A DNA stretch of 64,000 nucleotides from Ryuthela nishihirai (lineage: Eukaryota; Arthropoda; Arachnida; Araneae; Heptathelidae). Position numbers and translations under genes: made by a program. How positions within the stretch are numbered: the first letter of the stretch is position 1; every line of letters starts with the position of its first letter. The DNA is taken from the NCBI GenBank assembly GCA_038380435.1, contig JAWZYU010000007.1:21121001-21185000 (forward strand). Reading direction: 5' to 3'. Under the pieces are notes generated by a model that worked only from the letters and a program-made list of their open reading frames with translations, was not told the origin of the DNA and made no database searches. Of the stretch, positions 1 through 10,639 are shown piece by piece.

Positions 1-73
1 CAAAGCTTCTACACCTAAATCGAATAAATCATATATGTTTTGTAAAAACACATACAGAAGTTCGTTTTACATT

Positions 74-405
74 ATGAAAAGCTACAGACTACAGTTGGTA
101 CATGACATCGGCTCGTGTAGCAATAAAGATACGACAAAGAAAGGAAAACGATACGTATTTTTTGATGGCACTTCCAAGCGATGTGAACGTCTTCCTGTAA
201 AGTTAATATTCTATCATGAAGCAGTTTTTCATGTCAAAGTTAATCGCCACAATGTTAGAATTTGGGGCCCTGAAAATCCTGAGGAAGGTTTGGAACATAT
301 GAGAGATATTCTTCAACTGAATGTCTATGGAATGAATTGGAATACAAGGTGGATCTATGCATTGGACATCGTGATTTGACAGAACTGAGTACTGGGTTTA
401 TCTAA
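74..405 (+). pseudogene. Tc1/mariner-superfamily (Tc3-like) transposase remnant
   Basis: A DNA-transposon transposase, which would cut and paste its element in the nucleus. The frame open from 35 to 379 contains YRLQLVHDI, then AVFHVKVNRHNVRIWGPEN. From memory of arthropod DDE_3-type transposases, the second block sits just after the first catalytic Asp (usual context S-D-E-A). Here that place reads Y-H-E-A, so the Asp is lost. After LNVYG the homology jumps frame: the frame starting at 328 reads WNELEYKVDLCIG and stops at 403-405, resembling the C-terminal end of the same family. The rest of the catalytic core is therefore deleted. No terminal repeats are seen, and the 5' end may lie outside the window. 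Family assignment is by recognition, not search. Confidence 0.6.
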
Positions 406-611
406 CCTTTAACTCATCCGTCTTACTTACCGATTAATTGGACTTGAAATGTTCCGTTGTGTCATGAATTACAACTGACTAAACCATATTGATGTCAGCG
501 CAAAAGGCTCGCACTCTTTGTGAATGCATATAATGTGATCCATGGTAATCTATTAAACATCTAAATATTTTTACTGGTAAATAAAAACAATTTATGTGTT
601 CTTGGAAAATA

Positions 612-1827
612 CACCGAAGAGGCAAAACATTACGACCAGCGCGTCTTTATGCAAATCGAAGCAACTGCAGGTGAATGACGGCGCGTGTGAAGGTCATGAA
701 ACGGTATAAATAACATCTGATACTGAGCTCTGTTAATCAGTGTTATTCTTGTTCTTCAGATGGTAAAGGCAGCGGATTTAAGTGAGTTTGACAAAGGCCA
801 AATTGTAATGGCCAGACGACTGGGTCATAACATTTCCGAGACGCAACACTTGTGGGATGCTCACGATCAGCCGTGGTTAGTACCTTCAAAAAGTGGTCCA
901 AGGACTGAAAAAACCACGAACCGCCGGCAAGGTGTTAGTTGACCACAGATCATCGATGCTAGAGGTGAGCGAAGGCTATCCCGTATGGTACGAGTCAATA
1001 GAAGGGATACTGTGGCGCATCTCGCCCGTAATTTAAATGCTGCTGATGGGAGTTATGTATCACAACACACAGTATATCGAACCCTGCTGAAAATGGGGCT
1101 GCATAGCTGCAGGCTGCCCCGAGTGCCCACGCTAACCTCGGTTCACCATCGAAAGCGCCTACAATGGGCACGTGAGCATCAAAACTGGACCTTGAATTAT
1201 TGGAAGAAAGTGGTGTGGTCCGATGAATCTCGTTTCCTGTTGCACCACGTGGACGACCGGGTATGTGTGCGTCATTTGTCTGGGGAAGTTTTGGCACCAC
1301 GATGCACAGTGGGATGAAACAAGCTGGTGGAGGAAGTATAATGCTTTGGGCAATGCTGGTGGGAAACTCTGGGTCCAATCATTCATGTGCAGGAAACTAT
1401 GACGTCTACCATCTACCTAAACATCATAGCAAATCAGGTACATCTTTTCATGGCAACGGTATTCTCCTCTAGTAGTGCCTTCTTTCAGCAGGATAATGCG
1501 CCGTGCCATACTGCTCGGATTGTTCGAGAATGGTTTGCGGAACATGAGGAAGACTTCCAAGTATTTGCCTGGCAAATTCTCCAGACATCAAATCAATCGA
1601 GCATCTGTGGTTTGTGTTTGAACAGCATAGCCAATCTGCAGCGGCTCAACCAAGCAACTTACAAGAGTTAAAGAATCTGATGGTAACGTGTTGGTACCAG
1701 ATACCACAAGACGCCTTTTGAAATATTTTGTATTATACATGCCTTACCGTGTAAGAGCTGTTTTGGCGACATGTGGAGGAACAACATCATATTAGGCAGG
1801 TGGTCATAATGTTTTGGCTCTTCAGTG
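612..1827 (+). mobile_element. Tc1-like DNA transposon, tip to tip, inactive
   Basis: A 1216-bp element flanked by TA at 610-611 and 1828-1829, the expected Tc1/mariner target duplication. The terminal inverted repeats are about 29 bp: the left begins CACCGAAGAGGCAAAACATT, and the right, read inward, begins CACTGAAGAGCCAAAACATT, with about four differences overall. The interior holds a frameshifted transposase at 760-1721. Length, TA duplication and TIR length all fit a once-complete Tc1-type element with few large deletions, so it is old but structurally whole. Confidence 0.88.
760..1721 (+). pseudogene. Tc1-like transposase, multiply frameshifted
   Basis: The transposase of the element at 612-1827. 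The N-terminal part (760-942) begins MVKAADLSEFDKGQIVMARR, the helix-turn-helix DNA-binding region. The frame 985-1317 continues through the second helix-turn-helix and ends with VVWSDESRF, which carries the first catalytic Asp. A further frame gives GGGSIMLWAM, and the frame 1387-1671 has FQQDNAPCHTA with the second Asp. The last part is in the frame from 1572 (NSPDIKSIEHLW) and stops at 1719-1721; it carries the third acidic residue region. At least three frame changes and a stop near 940 prevent a full protein. All three catalytic blocks are still visible, so the domain order is unambiguous. Confidence 0.85.
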
Positions 1828-1829
1828 TA

Positions 1830-4202
1830 CGTAAAATTTGCTGATATTTGATTTATAACTTTTGCATAAAATACTTTGAAAATCGTAGGATTAGGGATCC
1901 TAATCCTTCCTAGATCTTCGATTTAGATAAGGAAGGGAGGGAGGCAAGGAAGCCATGTCCCCTTTTAAAAATGCTAATAAGACTAATGGAGGCCAAAAAT
2001 TAATAAACTTGTAGATATGTCAAGCATTTCACACGAAACGTTTTTTTTAAATCCTCTAAAAATCCTCATAAGGAGTAAAATGTTACAAAAGTTCAATCTC
2101 TTGCCCTCCCTTACCTCCTCCTTTTCCTCCTCGATTTCGTCACTCCTCTCCCTGCCCTCTCCCTGGTTATTTCCTATTTTCTTTATCCGGCCTGGTCAGA
2201 ATAATATTTCAGCTTCCGCAAACAAACAACTTGTTTAACCATCTTTTAGTTTTCCACTTATTTCTCCCCGCAATACATCACCATTTATTTCGCCGCGTTC
2301 CAGATAAACTGGCTGTTAATCCACCATTCACTTGTCCATATATCTTGATGGCACTGCACTGTTGTTTCTGAGTCGGTCGCTCTGTTGTGTGGCTCCACAC
2401 AAGGAAACTAAAGTTCCATCCGTAATGCTGTAACAACCATAACTGCACGATGAGCGTTCGCTGTATTTCTCTCGCTGTAAGGCTTCAAACTCGTGGCTAC
2501 AGAGGCTTAGTTAGTGAATGAAATTAGTAATCACTGGACCTTCTATAATGTATGCGGTGCCTTTCATTAATAACGCATTACACGTAGTGGATATGTAAAT
2601 TGTGCCACTCGAATAGCAAACTGAGGTTTGCATGGTTTGGTCGCCTTTCATCCTGCGTTACATTCATGCTCCATTAATGGAACCTGGCCAGAAGGCAAGG
2701 CACGGCATAACACAATGCGCACTTTTAATGGGGAAGTGCACACTCCAACGTTTCGTCGCCGGGTTTAAAGATGGAAGATATAAAAGATCGCATTCTCTAT
2801 GCTTTCAAGTGGTGATGTTTAAACAAAGCTACTTCATTTCTGTTGTTTAGCAATGAAATTATCATGGATGTCTTAAAGCAAAAGTAATATTATTTCTAAT
2901 TTTCATATTGTGAGCTTGAAAAGTTTAAGTCTGTTTCGTGAATAACAGCACATGATAACATAAGTAGACCAAGGAAGAATAAACGAAATTTTATGCATTT
3001 GCGTGTCTTAATATTTAAGGTTTATCCATTAACCAATCTATAATCAGGAGCATAGAATAGTAAACCTGATGGCTGTATAAGGTGCAACAACTTTTTACTA
3101 GAATTTATTCTGTCATTTTTAGAATAAATTAACTGCAAATGCAATTTAGAATAGTAACACATAGCAATGTACATAGCATAGTAACACAAATGCAATTTAG
3201 AATAGTATCTGCAATCTACTACATTTATTCTACGAACAAATATGAAGCAAACTTCTTCCAAGTAATCACTACTACTAATTTTTGCCTTTATGCAACATGT
3301 TACCGCAAAAACAATAAACAAAAACAACAAATAAATTATTATGAACAGTAAGTTCATAAGAAATAAAGAATAGTATTCGTAAATTTCAACTTCACTTTTG
3401 CTTCAAGATTCCCAATGTACAAGAGCAAAGATATTAATTATTTCGCAACAAATACATGGACAAAAATGTAAACGAAATACTTCTTATAAGTGATTTTTTT
3501 AAGTAGGTTATAAATAAAAAGAAGCAAGATACTTTGCAAAAGTAATAACCCATTAGAGAAGTGTTTGTCGTGATCCGTGAGCAAGCTGCCAGGAAAGAAG
3601 TATATTTAGAGAATCATGAAATTGATATGCCATAACTGTTCTTCGCGTCTATTTCTTAACTGAATTTAATATCTTGTTTCAGTATTTTCAATAAAAATAT
3701 AAATTTTTTCCTATTTTAACTGTCTGATATGGCAATTTAACCTCTCCGTCACATTAGACAGTTTGAGAAGCATTTCATTTTAGTGTGACTCTTTGATGAG
3801 TAATAAAAACGTTAACAAATCTAAATTATTAATTATTGATCGATTGTTGTGTGTTTTCTGGCGATTGCGTATTCAATATTTTTGTTCTATGAGTTAGGTT
3901 TAAATGGCGTCGTACAGAGGGGGAGGAGAGGTCCCTTTCTCTTCCCCCTCCTTCTTGGAAAACTGATCAAAAATTATTTTGTTTAATAAAACCACATATC
4001 AATTTTTTAAACAAACATTTTAACAAAGAGTAAACCTTTGTTGTTTTTTTACCTTTTCTTTTGTTTTCGGAAGCATGTCATTTAGTTTTATTTATTATTA
4101 TGAAAAAAAAGAATAATTTCATTTATATATCTTCAACAAGATGTTTTCCTCTTTTTTCTTTTCGTTTTTGGACTTCCTTCGTTGCATTACTAGTGTTGTT
4201 AG
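1830..4202. other. No recognisable gene; AT-rich with a GC-richer patch
   Basis: Mostly AT-rich unique-looking DNA. The stretch around 2240-2790 is less AT-rich and contains an open frame of 72 codons on the plus strand (2632-2850) that I do not recognise. At 3138-3210 a short direct duplication repeats CAATTTAGAATAGTA. No RNA gene or transposon end is evident. Confidence 0.3.
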
Positions 4203-4523
4203 GTTGGACCCCCAAGGTCTCAAAAAGGATTGGAAAAGAGACTCACTGGACAGCTGTTAAGAGACAGATGGTATCCTCCTGTCGAGCCATCCAGCATGTT
4301 CTTTAACCTGCATAGTGTATGACTCTCCTGCGCATTCGACCACGGCTTAACGTCCCATCCAAAGGACGGCGGCTTTTCAAGCCCATCGATGTCCCTTAAT
4401 GACCGTGAGCAGGGTGGGGAGTTTTTCGAAGATAAAGCAAAATACTGGCCAAGGTGGGACTGGAACCTGGGTACTACAGATTTCCAGCCTGACGTGCTAC
4501 CGACTGAGCCGACCCCGCTCCCC
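4203..4523 (-). mobile_element. SINE family A, old copy lacking its 3' tail
   Basis: Reverse-oriented family A SINE. The box B equivalent (GGGACTGGAACCTGG) and the body segment GGCTTAACGTCCCATCC are recognisable. The tail end (TTTTACCTCTGAGC on this strand) is missing. Several indels mark it as old. Confidence 0.75.
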
Positions 4524-4551
4524 AAAGAAAGATGGAGGAAAGAAAACACCA

Positions 4552-4690
4552 GAAAGAAGTAGATGGAAGTGTCCTGTTAAGATCATTCCGCGTGTTTCTA
4601 AATTGTATAGGGTAGGGTTCTCCTTCACACCGACCCTCTGCTTAAAACCCCATTCAAAGGATGGTAGCCTTTCCAAGCCATCGGCGATCA
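4552..4690 (-). mobile_element. SINE family A, internal fragment
   Basis: A second, more diverged piece of the family A body. It runs from the segment equivalent to GACAGATGGTAGCC to CCTTTCCAAGCCATCGG, with no head or tail. It may be part of a duplicated neighbour of the copy ending at 4523. Confidence 0.55.
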
Positions 4691-5989
4691 GTTACAGCGT
4701 AATAAACAGATTAATATTAATGTTGCTAAATAAAATCAATCAATCAAATAAAATTATATGATTAATATAAATGATTAACATAACAAGTACTAAATAATTT
4801 TTGAAATCCTTTCATTTCAAATATCGTACTACTTAGTGTTATTAAATTGTTACAGTGAGAAAAATATCTCTCTTGGTGATAAAAATAAAACTGCCAAAAA
4901 CTTCAAGGAAGCAAGATCACGATTCACATAGTACTCGTCTTGTTATCCAAAATAATGAAGTCATACCAAACCCACTTTTACTGTTAATCACGTGAATAAC
5001 TTGTGTACAGTCACAATCGAGTTATGATGTAATACAGATTTTAAATGCGTTTTGCTTATGGGGCATAAAATCTGCCGCATAAAAATATTATATGTACTAT
5101 TTTCTCAATATCTTTCTTGAAATTTCCATGTTATGCTTATGAATAACCAGACAGATACCAATCTCGCTTTCAAAGCAGCCCTCTTTATGGGAAAAATGTC
5201 CCTAGAAATATATATATTTTCTAAAACTCAATTTTCCAGATTAGTTTAAATTTAAATATATATAAGTCTGAAATAGGTAACGGTATTATTATTAGTCATA
5301 AGAATCTACCTCAAAATTTAATTAAAACATAAACCACAATTGTTGTAAGCATTTCTTTATTAATATAAATGAATTTTATGCGTCTGTATCCTGATTTGTC
5401 GTTTAGTTGAAAGAAAATTTACAAAAGGTAGGTTGCATATGTAAATTTTCCTTCAATGTCAACTTTTTTTATTAACAGACTAATGTTAAGTGATTACAGA
5501 GTACGATTTGGAACCTACTGATTTCTTCAATAATATTTAAATGGCAAAATGTGACTGAAAATGACGTCTTATTACTGAAACCACAACCCTTCAGTTATGT
5601 CACCAGCTCATTACATTGTGTAAAAAAAATGTTTAATTAAAAATACAAATGATTACATAAATCATCAATAGCCTCGAATGGATAAAAAGAAAAGTTTTAA
5701 TGTTTTTAATGAAGGAATTTATAGATAACTTTCTGAGAGAAAACCTTTGAGGTTTCACTATTCAGCTCTTTTCATAATTACTATGGAGTAGAGATTGTCT
5801 CTATGAAGTAACTGATGATTAATTTATAGCAAAAAAAAGATGTTTTAATCATTATCTTAATTTAAAAGGGGCTTGATCTTTTCTTAATTATTCTAAATAA
5901 AAGGGACTAAATAAAAGGGAGTATTTTTTTCTTACTTTACTTATCTTAATTTTAAAGTGACAGGGATAGCTAACCTCGTTATCTGATCT
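4691..5989. other. AT-rich DNA, nothing identified
   Basis: About 1.3 kb of AT-rich sequence with short microsatellite-like runs (for example ATCAATCAATCAAAT near 4736). A weak hairpin lies at 5404-5462, where two arms share AAATTTAC. I see no coding potential or transposon ends. Confidence 0.3.
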
Positions 5990-6117
5990 TCTAAGGCTCA
6001 GATTTCAACTGTGCCCGAGATGAGGTTTTCTCCGCTAAATAGTACTCTGCTCTAAGTGAGAAAGGTGACGCCGAAAAATTTGTAAAGGTTCCCCTCCGTC
6101 GGATGGAACGTTAAACC
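5990..6117 (+). mobile_element. SINE family A, plus-strand body fragment
   Basis: A short diverged plus-strand piece of family A ending in CCGTCGGATGGAACGTTAAACCA. It directly abuts an oppositely oriented copy at 6136, so this is a mosaic junction. Confidence 0.55.
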
Positions 6118-6135
6118 ATTTTCCTATGTACAGCT

Positions 6136-6347
6136 TAGGTTGTTTTACCTCTGAGCGTCTTTTTTTTTGCACACAATGGATTAAATGGCCAAGCCGCAAG
6201 GGCTCAGATAAACCTCGGGAAGGGGACACACCTAACAATTATTAGGAATCAAATGTTAGGTAGACTCCCGTTGAGGTCATGTAATGTGTTCTTTAGCGTG
6301 CAGAGCGTATGGTTCTCTCGAACACGGGCTCACGTCTAAACGTCCAG
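6136..6347 (-). mobile_element. SINE family A, 3' half in reverse
   Basis: Begins with the tail signature GGTTGTTTTACCTCTGAGCG and runs through the body to CACGTCTAAACGTCCAG. It then stops abruptly at a hAT-type terminus, and the tRNA head is missing. Confidence 0.7.
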
Positions 6348-6372
6348 CTCCACAGTTTGAGAACCACTGGAT
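6348..6372. mobile_element. Solo hAT-type terminus
   Basis: CAGTTTGAGAACCACTGG is the reverse complement of CCAGTGGTTCTCAAACTG, the widespread hAT terminal motif (CAGTGGTTCTCAAAC). No partner end was found nearby, so this is probably the edge of a deleted hAT element. The tip of the hAT MITE at 42717 is similar. Confidence 0.45.
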
Positions 6373-6427
6373 TAGGGTATAAGATTAAAAAACTAGTAAC
6401 TTCTTAAATAATAACTAGGAACGTTAC

Positions 6428-6533
6428 CCCTAATAAAACAGAAACAAATGAGAGAGCAGCAATCACCACTCAACATATCCGAACCACACCTTTCCGTTGA
6501 GAATAGCGTTTCTAGCAGGTGTAAATATTTCTG
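6428..6533 (-). pseudogene. Decayed duplicate of the exon at 7817-7924
   Basis: Strongly similar to the candidate exon 1.4 kb away. On the minus strand a preserved acceptor (CATACAG before the first base at 6533) and a preserved donor (GTAACG, 6427 down to 6422) bracket 106 nt instead of 108, so the frame is broken. A TGA also interrupts the conserved GVVRIC segment where the other copy reads GVVRTCC. Conservation of both splice borders as well as the coding part suggests duplication of an exon with its flanks, followed by decay. What the gene encodes is unknown. Confidence 0.55.
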
Positions 6534-6599
6534 CTGTATGAACCTATGAACGACAGCTTTTCCAAACTCAACAGTGTCCCCTTTCTCGCCGAGAACATG

Positions 6600-6704
6600 A
6601 CGGTAGTTAGCGGAGTTAAATATCAACGTTGGCACAGTTGAGACTCGAACCTTGGAAATGCAGGTTCAGAATCTGGCGTGCTATCGACTGATCAACTACC
6701 ACAA
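6600..6704 (-). mobile_element. SINE family A, tRNA-like 5' part
   Basis: Reverse-oriented head region: GAGACTCGAACCTTGG (box B complement) followed by CTATCGACTGATCAAC (box A complement). The body is missing. Confidence 0.6.
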
Positions 6705-6710
6705 CCATCA

Positions 6711-7217
6711 TGTGCAGGAAAACCATATCCTATGAACGTTAAAGGACACTCAAAATGGCCTTGATAGAGTTGGGTTGTTTTACCTCTGAGCAGCACTTTT
6801 TTGCACACAATGGGATAAATGGCCAGGTCACATAGATCCCGAAGGCTCAGAGAAGGTTGGGGGAGGGGACCCACTGGAACAGCTGTTGGGAGACAGATGG
6901 TAGCCTTCCGTCAAGGCCATCCAGCGTGTTCTTTAACGTGCACATGGTATGGCTCTCCCACACACGGGGCCACCGTTTAACGTCCAATCCGACGGACGGT
7001 GGCCTTTCCAAGTCCGTCGGTGTCCCCTACTGACCGTGGGCAGGGCGGGGAATTTTGCGGAGAAAGATCTCAACGCTGACCCAGCTGGGACTCGAACCTG
7101 GGAACTACAGATTACGAGCCTGGAGCGCTGCCGACTGAGCCACCCCAGCCCCATGCCTTGATAGAAGGCTTCTATTTGTTTACTAACAGTTATCCATTGG
7201 GTCACCTTTCCCTACAG
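6711..7217 (+). mobile_element. SINE family A, plus-strand host copy split by a younger SINE
   Basis: The flanks 6711-6768 (CATATCCTATGAACGTTAAAG, then GGCCTTGATAGA) and 7155-7216 (GATAGAAGGCTTC, then TTATCCATTGGGTC) join into one continuous family A body once the insert at 6769-7154 is removed. This older copy was the target for the younger one. Confidence 0.7.
6769..7154 (-). mobile_element. SINE family A, young full-length copy nested in another
   Basis: Near-consensus, full-length and reverse-oriented, from the tail GTTGGGTTGTTTTACCTCTG to the head GAGCCACCCCAGCCCC. It is flanked by an 11-bp duplication (GCCTTGATAGA at 6758-6768 and 7155-7165) that lies in an older family A copy. Confidence 0.9.
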
Positions 7218-7600
7218 GGCCGAAGATGGCTCAGTCGGTAGCGCGCCATGCTCGTAATCTGCAGTTCCCAGGTTCAAGTTCTTCATGTATAAGCGTTCAA
7301 ATTTATCTCCGTTAAACCCCCATCCTGCCCTCGGTCAACAGGGCACACTGATAGGCTTGAAAAGGCTGCTGTGCGTCTGAAGGGACGTAAAACATTTCCC
7401 GTGTGCTTGATGACACACCCTGTGCATGTTAAAGAACACTTTAGATGGCCTTGACGGGAACCTACCATCTAACAGCTGTCTAACCAGCTGTCTAATCTAA
7501 CAGCTGTCTAATGGGTATTCTTCCCACAACCTTCTCTGAACCCTCTAATCCTTGTGACCTGCCATTTAACCCATTGTGTACAAAAAATGCTGTTCACACG
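7217..7600 (+). mobile_element. SINE family A, full-length with internal triplication
   Basis: The head GATGGCTCAGTCGGTAGCGC and box B AGGTTCAAGTTC are clear. In the region equivalent to CAACAGCTGTTCCAGTGGG, the motif CAGCTGTCTAA is locally amplified three times (7476-7515). Moderately diverged. Confidence 0.8.
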
Positions 7601-7609
7601 TACAAAAAC

Positions 7610-7706
7610 CGACGCTTTTGGGGTCCATGTGACTTACTCAATTAGCCCATTTGTACACAAACTTGATTCTGAGAGGTAATACACAACTCAACAACACAAT
7701 CATGTA
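7610..7706 (+). mobile_element. SINE family A, extra 3' tail
   Basis: A separate 3' segment (GGGGTCCATGTGACTTACTC to TGAGAGGTAATACACAACTC) follows the previous copy in the same orientation, like a partial tandem copy of the tail. Confidence 0.6.
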
Positions 7707-7816
7707 CTGTATGTATTCAAAACTTTACCAGTTTCCCTCGTTAAAGTTTTCCCCCAAATAAATGAACTTAAACACTACAGGTCAATACAGAAGACATCAT
7801 GTCATATTCCTGTTAC

Positions 7817-7924
7817 CACTAATGAAGCCGAAACAAATGAGAGAACAGCAATCACCACGCAACATGTCCGAACCACACCTTTCCGTTGAGAATAACTCGT
7901 TTGTGGCGGGCGTGAGAATTTCTC
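7817..7924 (-). CDS. Candidate host exon with a transmembrane helix, 36 codons, phase 0/0
   Basis: On the minus strand a pyrimidine-rich acceptor (ATCTTCCTACAG, ending at 7925) precedes the first base at 7924. A donor GTAACA (7816 down to 7811) follows the last base at 7817. The 108 nt are exactly 36 codons, open in the frame that continues into the intron on both sides. The first half is polar and basic (SYSQRKGVVRT); it is followed by CCVVIAVLSFVSASLV, which looks like a transmembrane helix or signal anchor. A diverged second copy at 6428-6533 keeps both splice borders. The open frame runs on to 8107, but I prefer the internal acceptor because it is strong and the homology between copies ends there. 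No family is recognised. Alternatives are a fortuitous open frame inside an unknown repeat, or an exon of a duplicated transposon gene. Confidence 0.35.
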
Positions 7925-8310
7925 CTGTAGGAAGATAAATTGCCCCAGTTTGCAATTATCCTTTATATATGTCTCTAAGGTCAAGAGGTGTCGTGAGTAT
8001 GTTGGTGGGAGAGATAACACACTCCTACGCACACGCGAAATAGTGCTGTGAGGAATGGAGAAATATTCTTCTCTGTGCATGGGGATGATGACAGTGAGGC
8101 ATTGCACGGGACAATGAGGTTCCGTTGTTCTGCAATCCGCGTCTTAAATCTTTAGCAAAATATTTTATTCAGTTTCGTCTTTGTAGACACAATCTAAATC
8201 ATTATTTGTTTATTAGACCAAATGATATAAAAAACGCAAATTCTATGTGATTTGGAATTTGTTTTTCATTTTTGAGCGTTGTTTTTGTGCATACAATGGG
8301 TTGTTAATTT

Positions 8311-8712
8311 GTTTTACCTTTGAGCAGCACTTTTTTTTGCACACAATGGTTAATGGCCAGGTCACAAGTACCCGAGGAGCTTAGAAGATCTTCGGGTCCT
8401 TGTGGCCACTCAACAGAGACCTCGGGAAAAGGGATCCACTCAACAGCTTTTAGGAAAGAGATGGAAACCTCTTGAAAAAGGCCATCCAGATTGTTCTTTA
8501 ATTGGAAGAGTGTGTGGCTCTTCTGCATAAGGGGCCACGGATTAAACTCCCACCCGACGGATGGGGGCCTTTTCAAGCTCATAGGTGTCTCCTTTCTGAC
8601 CGAAGGTAAGTGGAGATTGGCGGAGTTAAGCTCAGAGCAGACAGACCTGAGACCTCAACCTGGGAACTTCAGATTACGAGCCTGTCTCACTATCTGCTTA
8701 GCAAACCCTAGC
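8311..8712 (-). mobile_element. SINE family A, full-length, moderately old
   Basis: Runs from TTGTTTTACCTTTGAGCAGC to the decayed head near AGCAAACCCTAGC. A local duplication of the CACTCAACAG segment lies near 8406-8445. Another scrap of family A tail lies just upstream at 8274-8303. Confidence 0.75.
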
Positions 8713-8715
8713 TTA

Positions 8716-9012
8716 TAATGGGATAAATAACCAGGTCACATAGAACGTCTCTAAAGATTCAGAGTTGGTAATGGAAGTGAATCCACTGGGCCGTTGTTAG
8801 GAGACAAATGGAAGGCTCATGTCAAAGACTATTCAGAGTGTCTTTAATGTGCACAGGGATCGTTTCTTCGATACCTCGGTCACTGCTTAATATCCTTCCG
8901 ATAGTCAGCATCTTTTTTGAAATCCATCGGTATCCTCATTCTGAGGGCAGAAATGATATTTAGAGGAGAAAATCTCAATGTAGGCACAGCTGGACTCGAA
9001 TCTTGTGACATC
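8716..9012 (-). mobile_element. SINE family A, strongly diverged copy
   Basis: Starts inside the tail (AATGGGATAAATAACCAGGTCACA) and ends at the box B complement (GGACTCGAATCTTG). Many substitutions make it one of the older copies. Confidence 0.65.
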
Positions 9013-9125
9013 ATGCTGCCATTGTAGAGTGGTTTTTAATTAGGCGATTCATATCCTTAAAACTAGTAAAAAATAAATTATCACGCAAGCATCGCGTATA
9101 TCAATATAATAAGCCAAAGAGATTT

Positions 9126-9768
9126 GGGTTGGATTGTTTTACCTCTGAGCAGCACTTTTCTGCACACGATGGTTTAAATGGCCAGGTCACAAGGACTCCG
9201 AGGGATCAGAGAATTGTGGGACGGGATCCACTGGACAGCTGTTGGAAGACAGAGGGTACAATCGCTCAAAAAAATATCCGAACACTATGGTTGATTACAA
9301 AATTCAGAAAAAATATCTGGCAACGATTTTTTTAGAAGTTAATGATCTGACAACCTTTACAGAATTCAGGAAAAATATCTGGCAAAGATTTTTTTGGAAA
9401 TTAGTGATCTGGCAACCTTCGTGTACTGTACACGAAGGTTGCCAGATCACTATTTTTTAAAAAAGTCGTTGCCAGATATTTTTTCTGAATTCCGTAATCA
9501 ACCATAGTTTTCGGATATTTTTTGAGCGACTGTAGCCTCCCATCAAGGCCATCCAACACGTTCTTTAATGTGTACATCATTATGGCTCTTAAGCACACGG
9601 TTCATGGCTTAAACGTCCCACCACACGGACGACGGCCTTTCCGAGCCCATCGGTGTCCCCTACTGACCGTGGGCAAGGAGAGGAATTTTTCGGAGATAGA
9701 GCTGGGACTCGAACCTGGAAGCCACAGATTACGAGCCTGCGTGCTACCAATTCAGCCACCCCCTCCCC
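9126..9768 (-). mobile_element. SINE family A interrupted by a TA-flanked MITE
   Basis: The two halves, 9126-9258 and 9533-9768, join into a complete reverse-oriented family A copy from GGATTGTTTTACCTCTGAGC to TCAGCCACCCCCTCCCC. The break falls at the consensus GGTAGCC, exactly where the inserted element duplicated TA. Confidence 0.85.
9259..9532. mobile_element. Palindromic Tc1/mariner-type MITE
   Basis: A 274-bp element with tips CAATCGCTCAAAAAA and, inward from the right, CAGTCGCTCAAAAAA. It is flanked by TA at 9257-9258 and 9533-9534 and has no coding capacity. The arms pair along nearly their whole length. The centre is a perfect palindrome of two 24-nt arms around one base (9403-9451). 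The left arm carries an extra internal duplication of AAAAATATCTGGCAA, which makes the arms unequal. TA duplication plus inverted repeats support a Tc1/mariner mobiliser. Confidence 0.87.
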
Positions 9769-9864
9769 TAAGCAAAAACGAAGATGTGCCAGAAAGACGA
9801 GGCCTCAACAAAAGTACCCCACAAGAAACGTACGTTCATGCATTATACTAGGTCCGAGCCTGGG

Positions 9865-10254
9865 GGGGCGGGGGGAGCTCAGTCGGTAGCGCTCCAGGCT
9901 CGTAATCTCTAGTTCCCAGGTTCGAGTCCCAGCTGGGTCAGTGTTGAGATTTATCTCCGCAAAATTCCCCGCCCTGCCCACGGTCAGTAGGGGACACCGA
10001 TGGGCTTGGAAAGGCCGCCGTCCGTCGGATGGGACGTTAAGCCGTGGCCCAGTGTGCGGGAGAGCCATACCCTGTGCACGTTAAAGAACACGCTGGATAG
10101 CCTTGACGGGAGGCTACCATCTGTCTCTCAACAGCTGTTCCAGTGGGTACCCTCCCCCAACCTTCTCTGAGCCTTCGGGGTCCATGTGACCTGGCCATTT
10201 TGCCCATGGTGTGCAAAAAAAGTGGCGCTCAGAGGTAAAACAACCCAACCCAAC
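9865..10254 (+). mobile_element. SINE family A, young full-length copy
   Basis: Near-consensus, with an 11-bp duplication CCGAGCCTGGG at 9854-9864 and 10255-10265. The tail is two CAACCC-type units. It sits between two older reverse-oriented copies. Confidence 0.9.
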
Positions 10255-10274
10255 CCGAGCCTGGGAATTGCAGA

Positions 10275-10639
10275 CTTCTGAGAGGCACTTTTCTGTACCC
10301 AATGGGATAAATGGGCCGGTCATGAGGACTCCAATGGATCAGAGAATGTTGGGGGGAGGGGGTCCAATGGAAATTGTTAGGAGACAGATAGTAATCTCCC
10401 GTCAAGTCCATCCAGCGTGTTCTTTAACGTACACAGCATACGGTTTTCCCCATACAGATCCAAGATTTTACGTCCCATCCGACGGACTGAATCCTTTCTA
10501 AGCCCAGCGTTATCCCTACTGACCGAGCTCAGGGTGGGAATTTAGTGGCGATAAATTTCAAAGCTGACCCAGGTGAGAATGGAACCAGGGCCTGCAGATT
10601 ACAAATCTGGCGCGCTACCGACTGATCTACCACCACCCC
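10275..10639 (-). mobile_element. SINE family A, older full-length copy
   Basis: Runs from CTTCTGAGAGGCACTTTTCT to GCTACCGACTGATCTACCACC. Substitutions are scattered throughout and no clear target duplication remains. Confidence 0.75.

Noticed and set aside
995..1386. Minus-strand frames of 127 and 75 codons
   Set aside because: Antisense shadows of the Tc1 transposase.
3022..3357. Minus-strand 111-codon hydrophobic frame
   Set aside because: AT-rich DNA with an internal duplication. The start is inside a hydrophobic low-complexity run, with no homology recognised.
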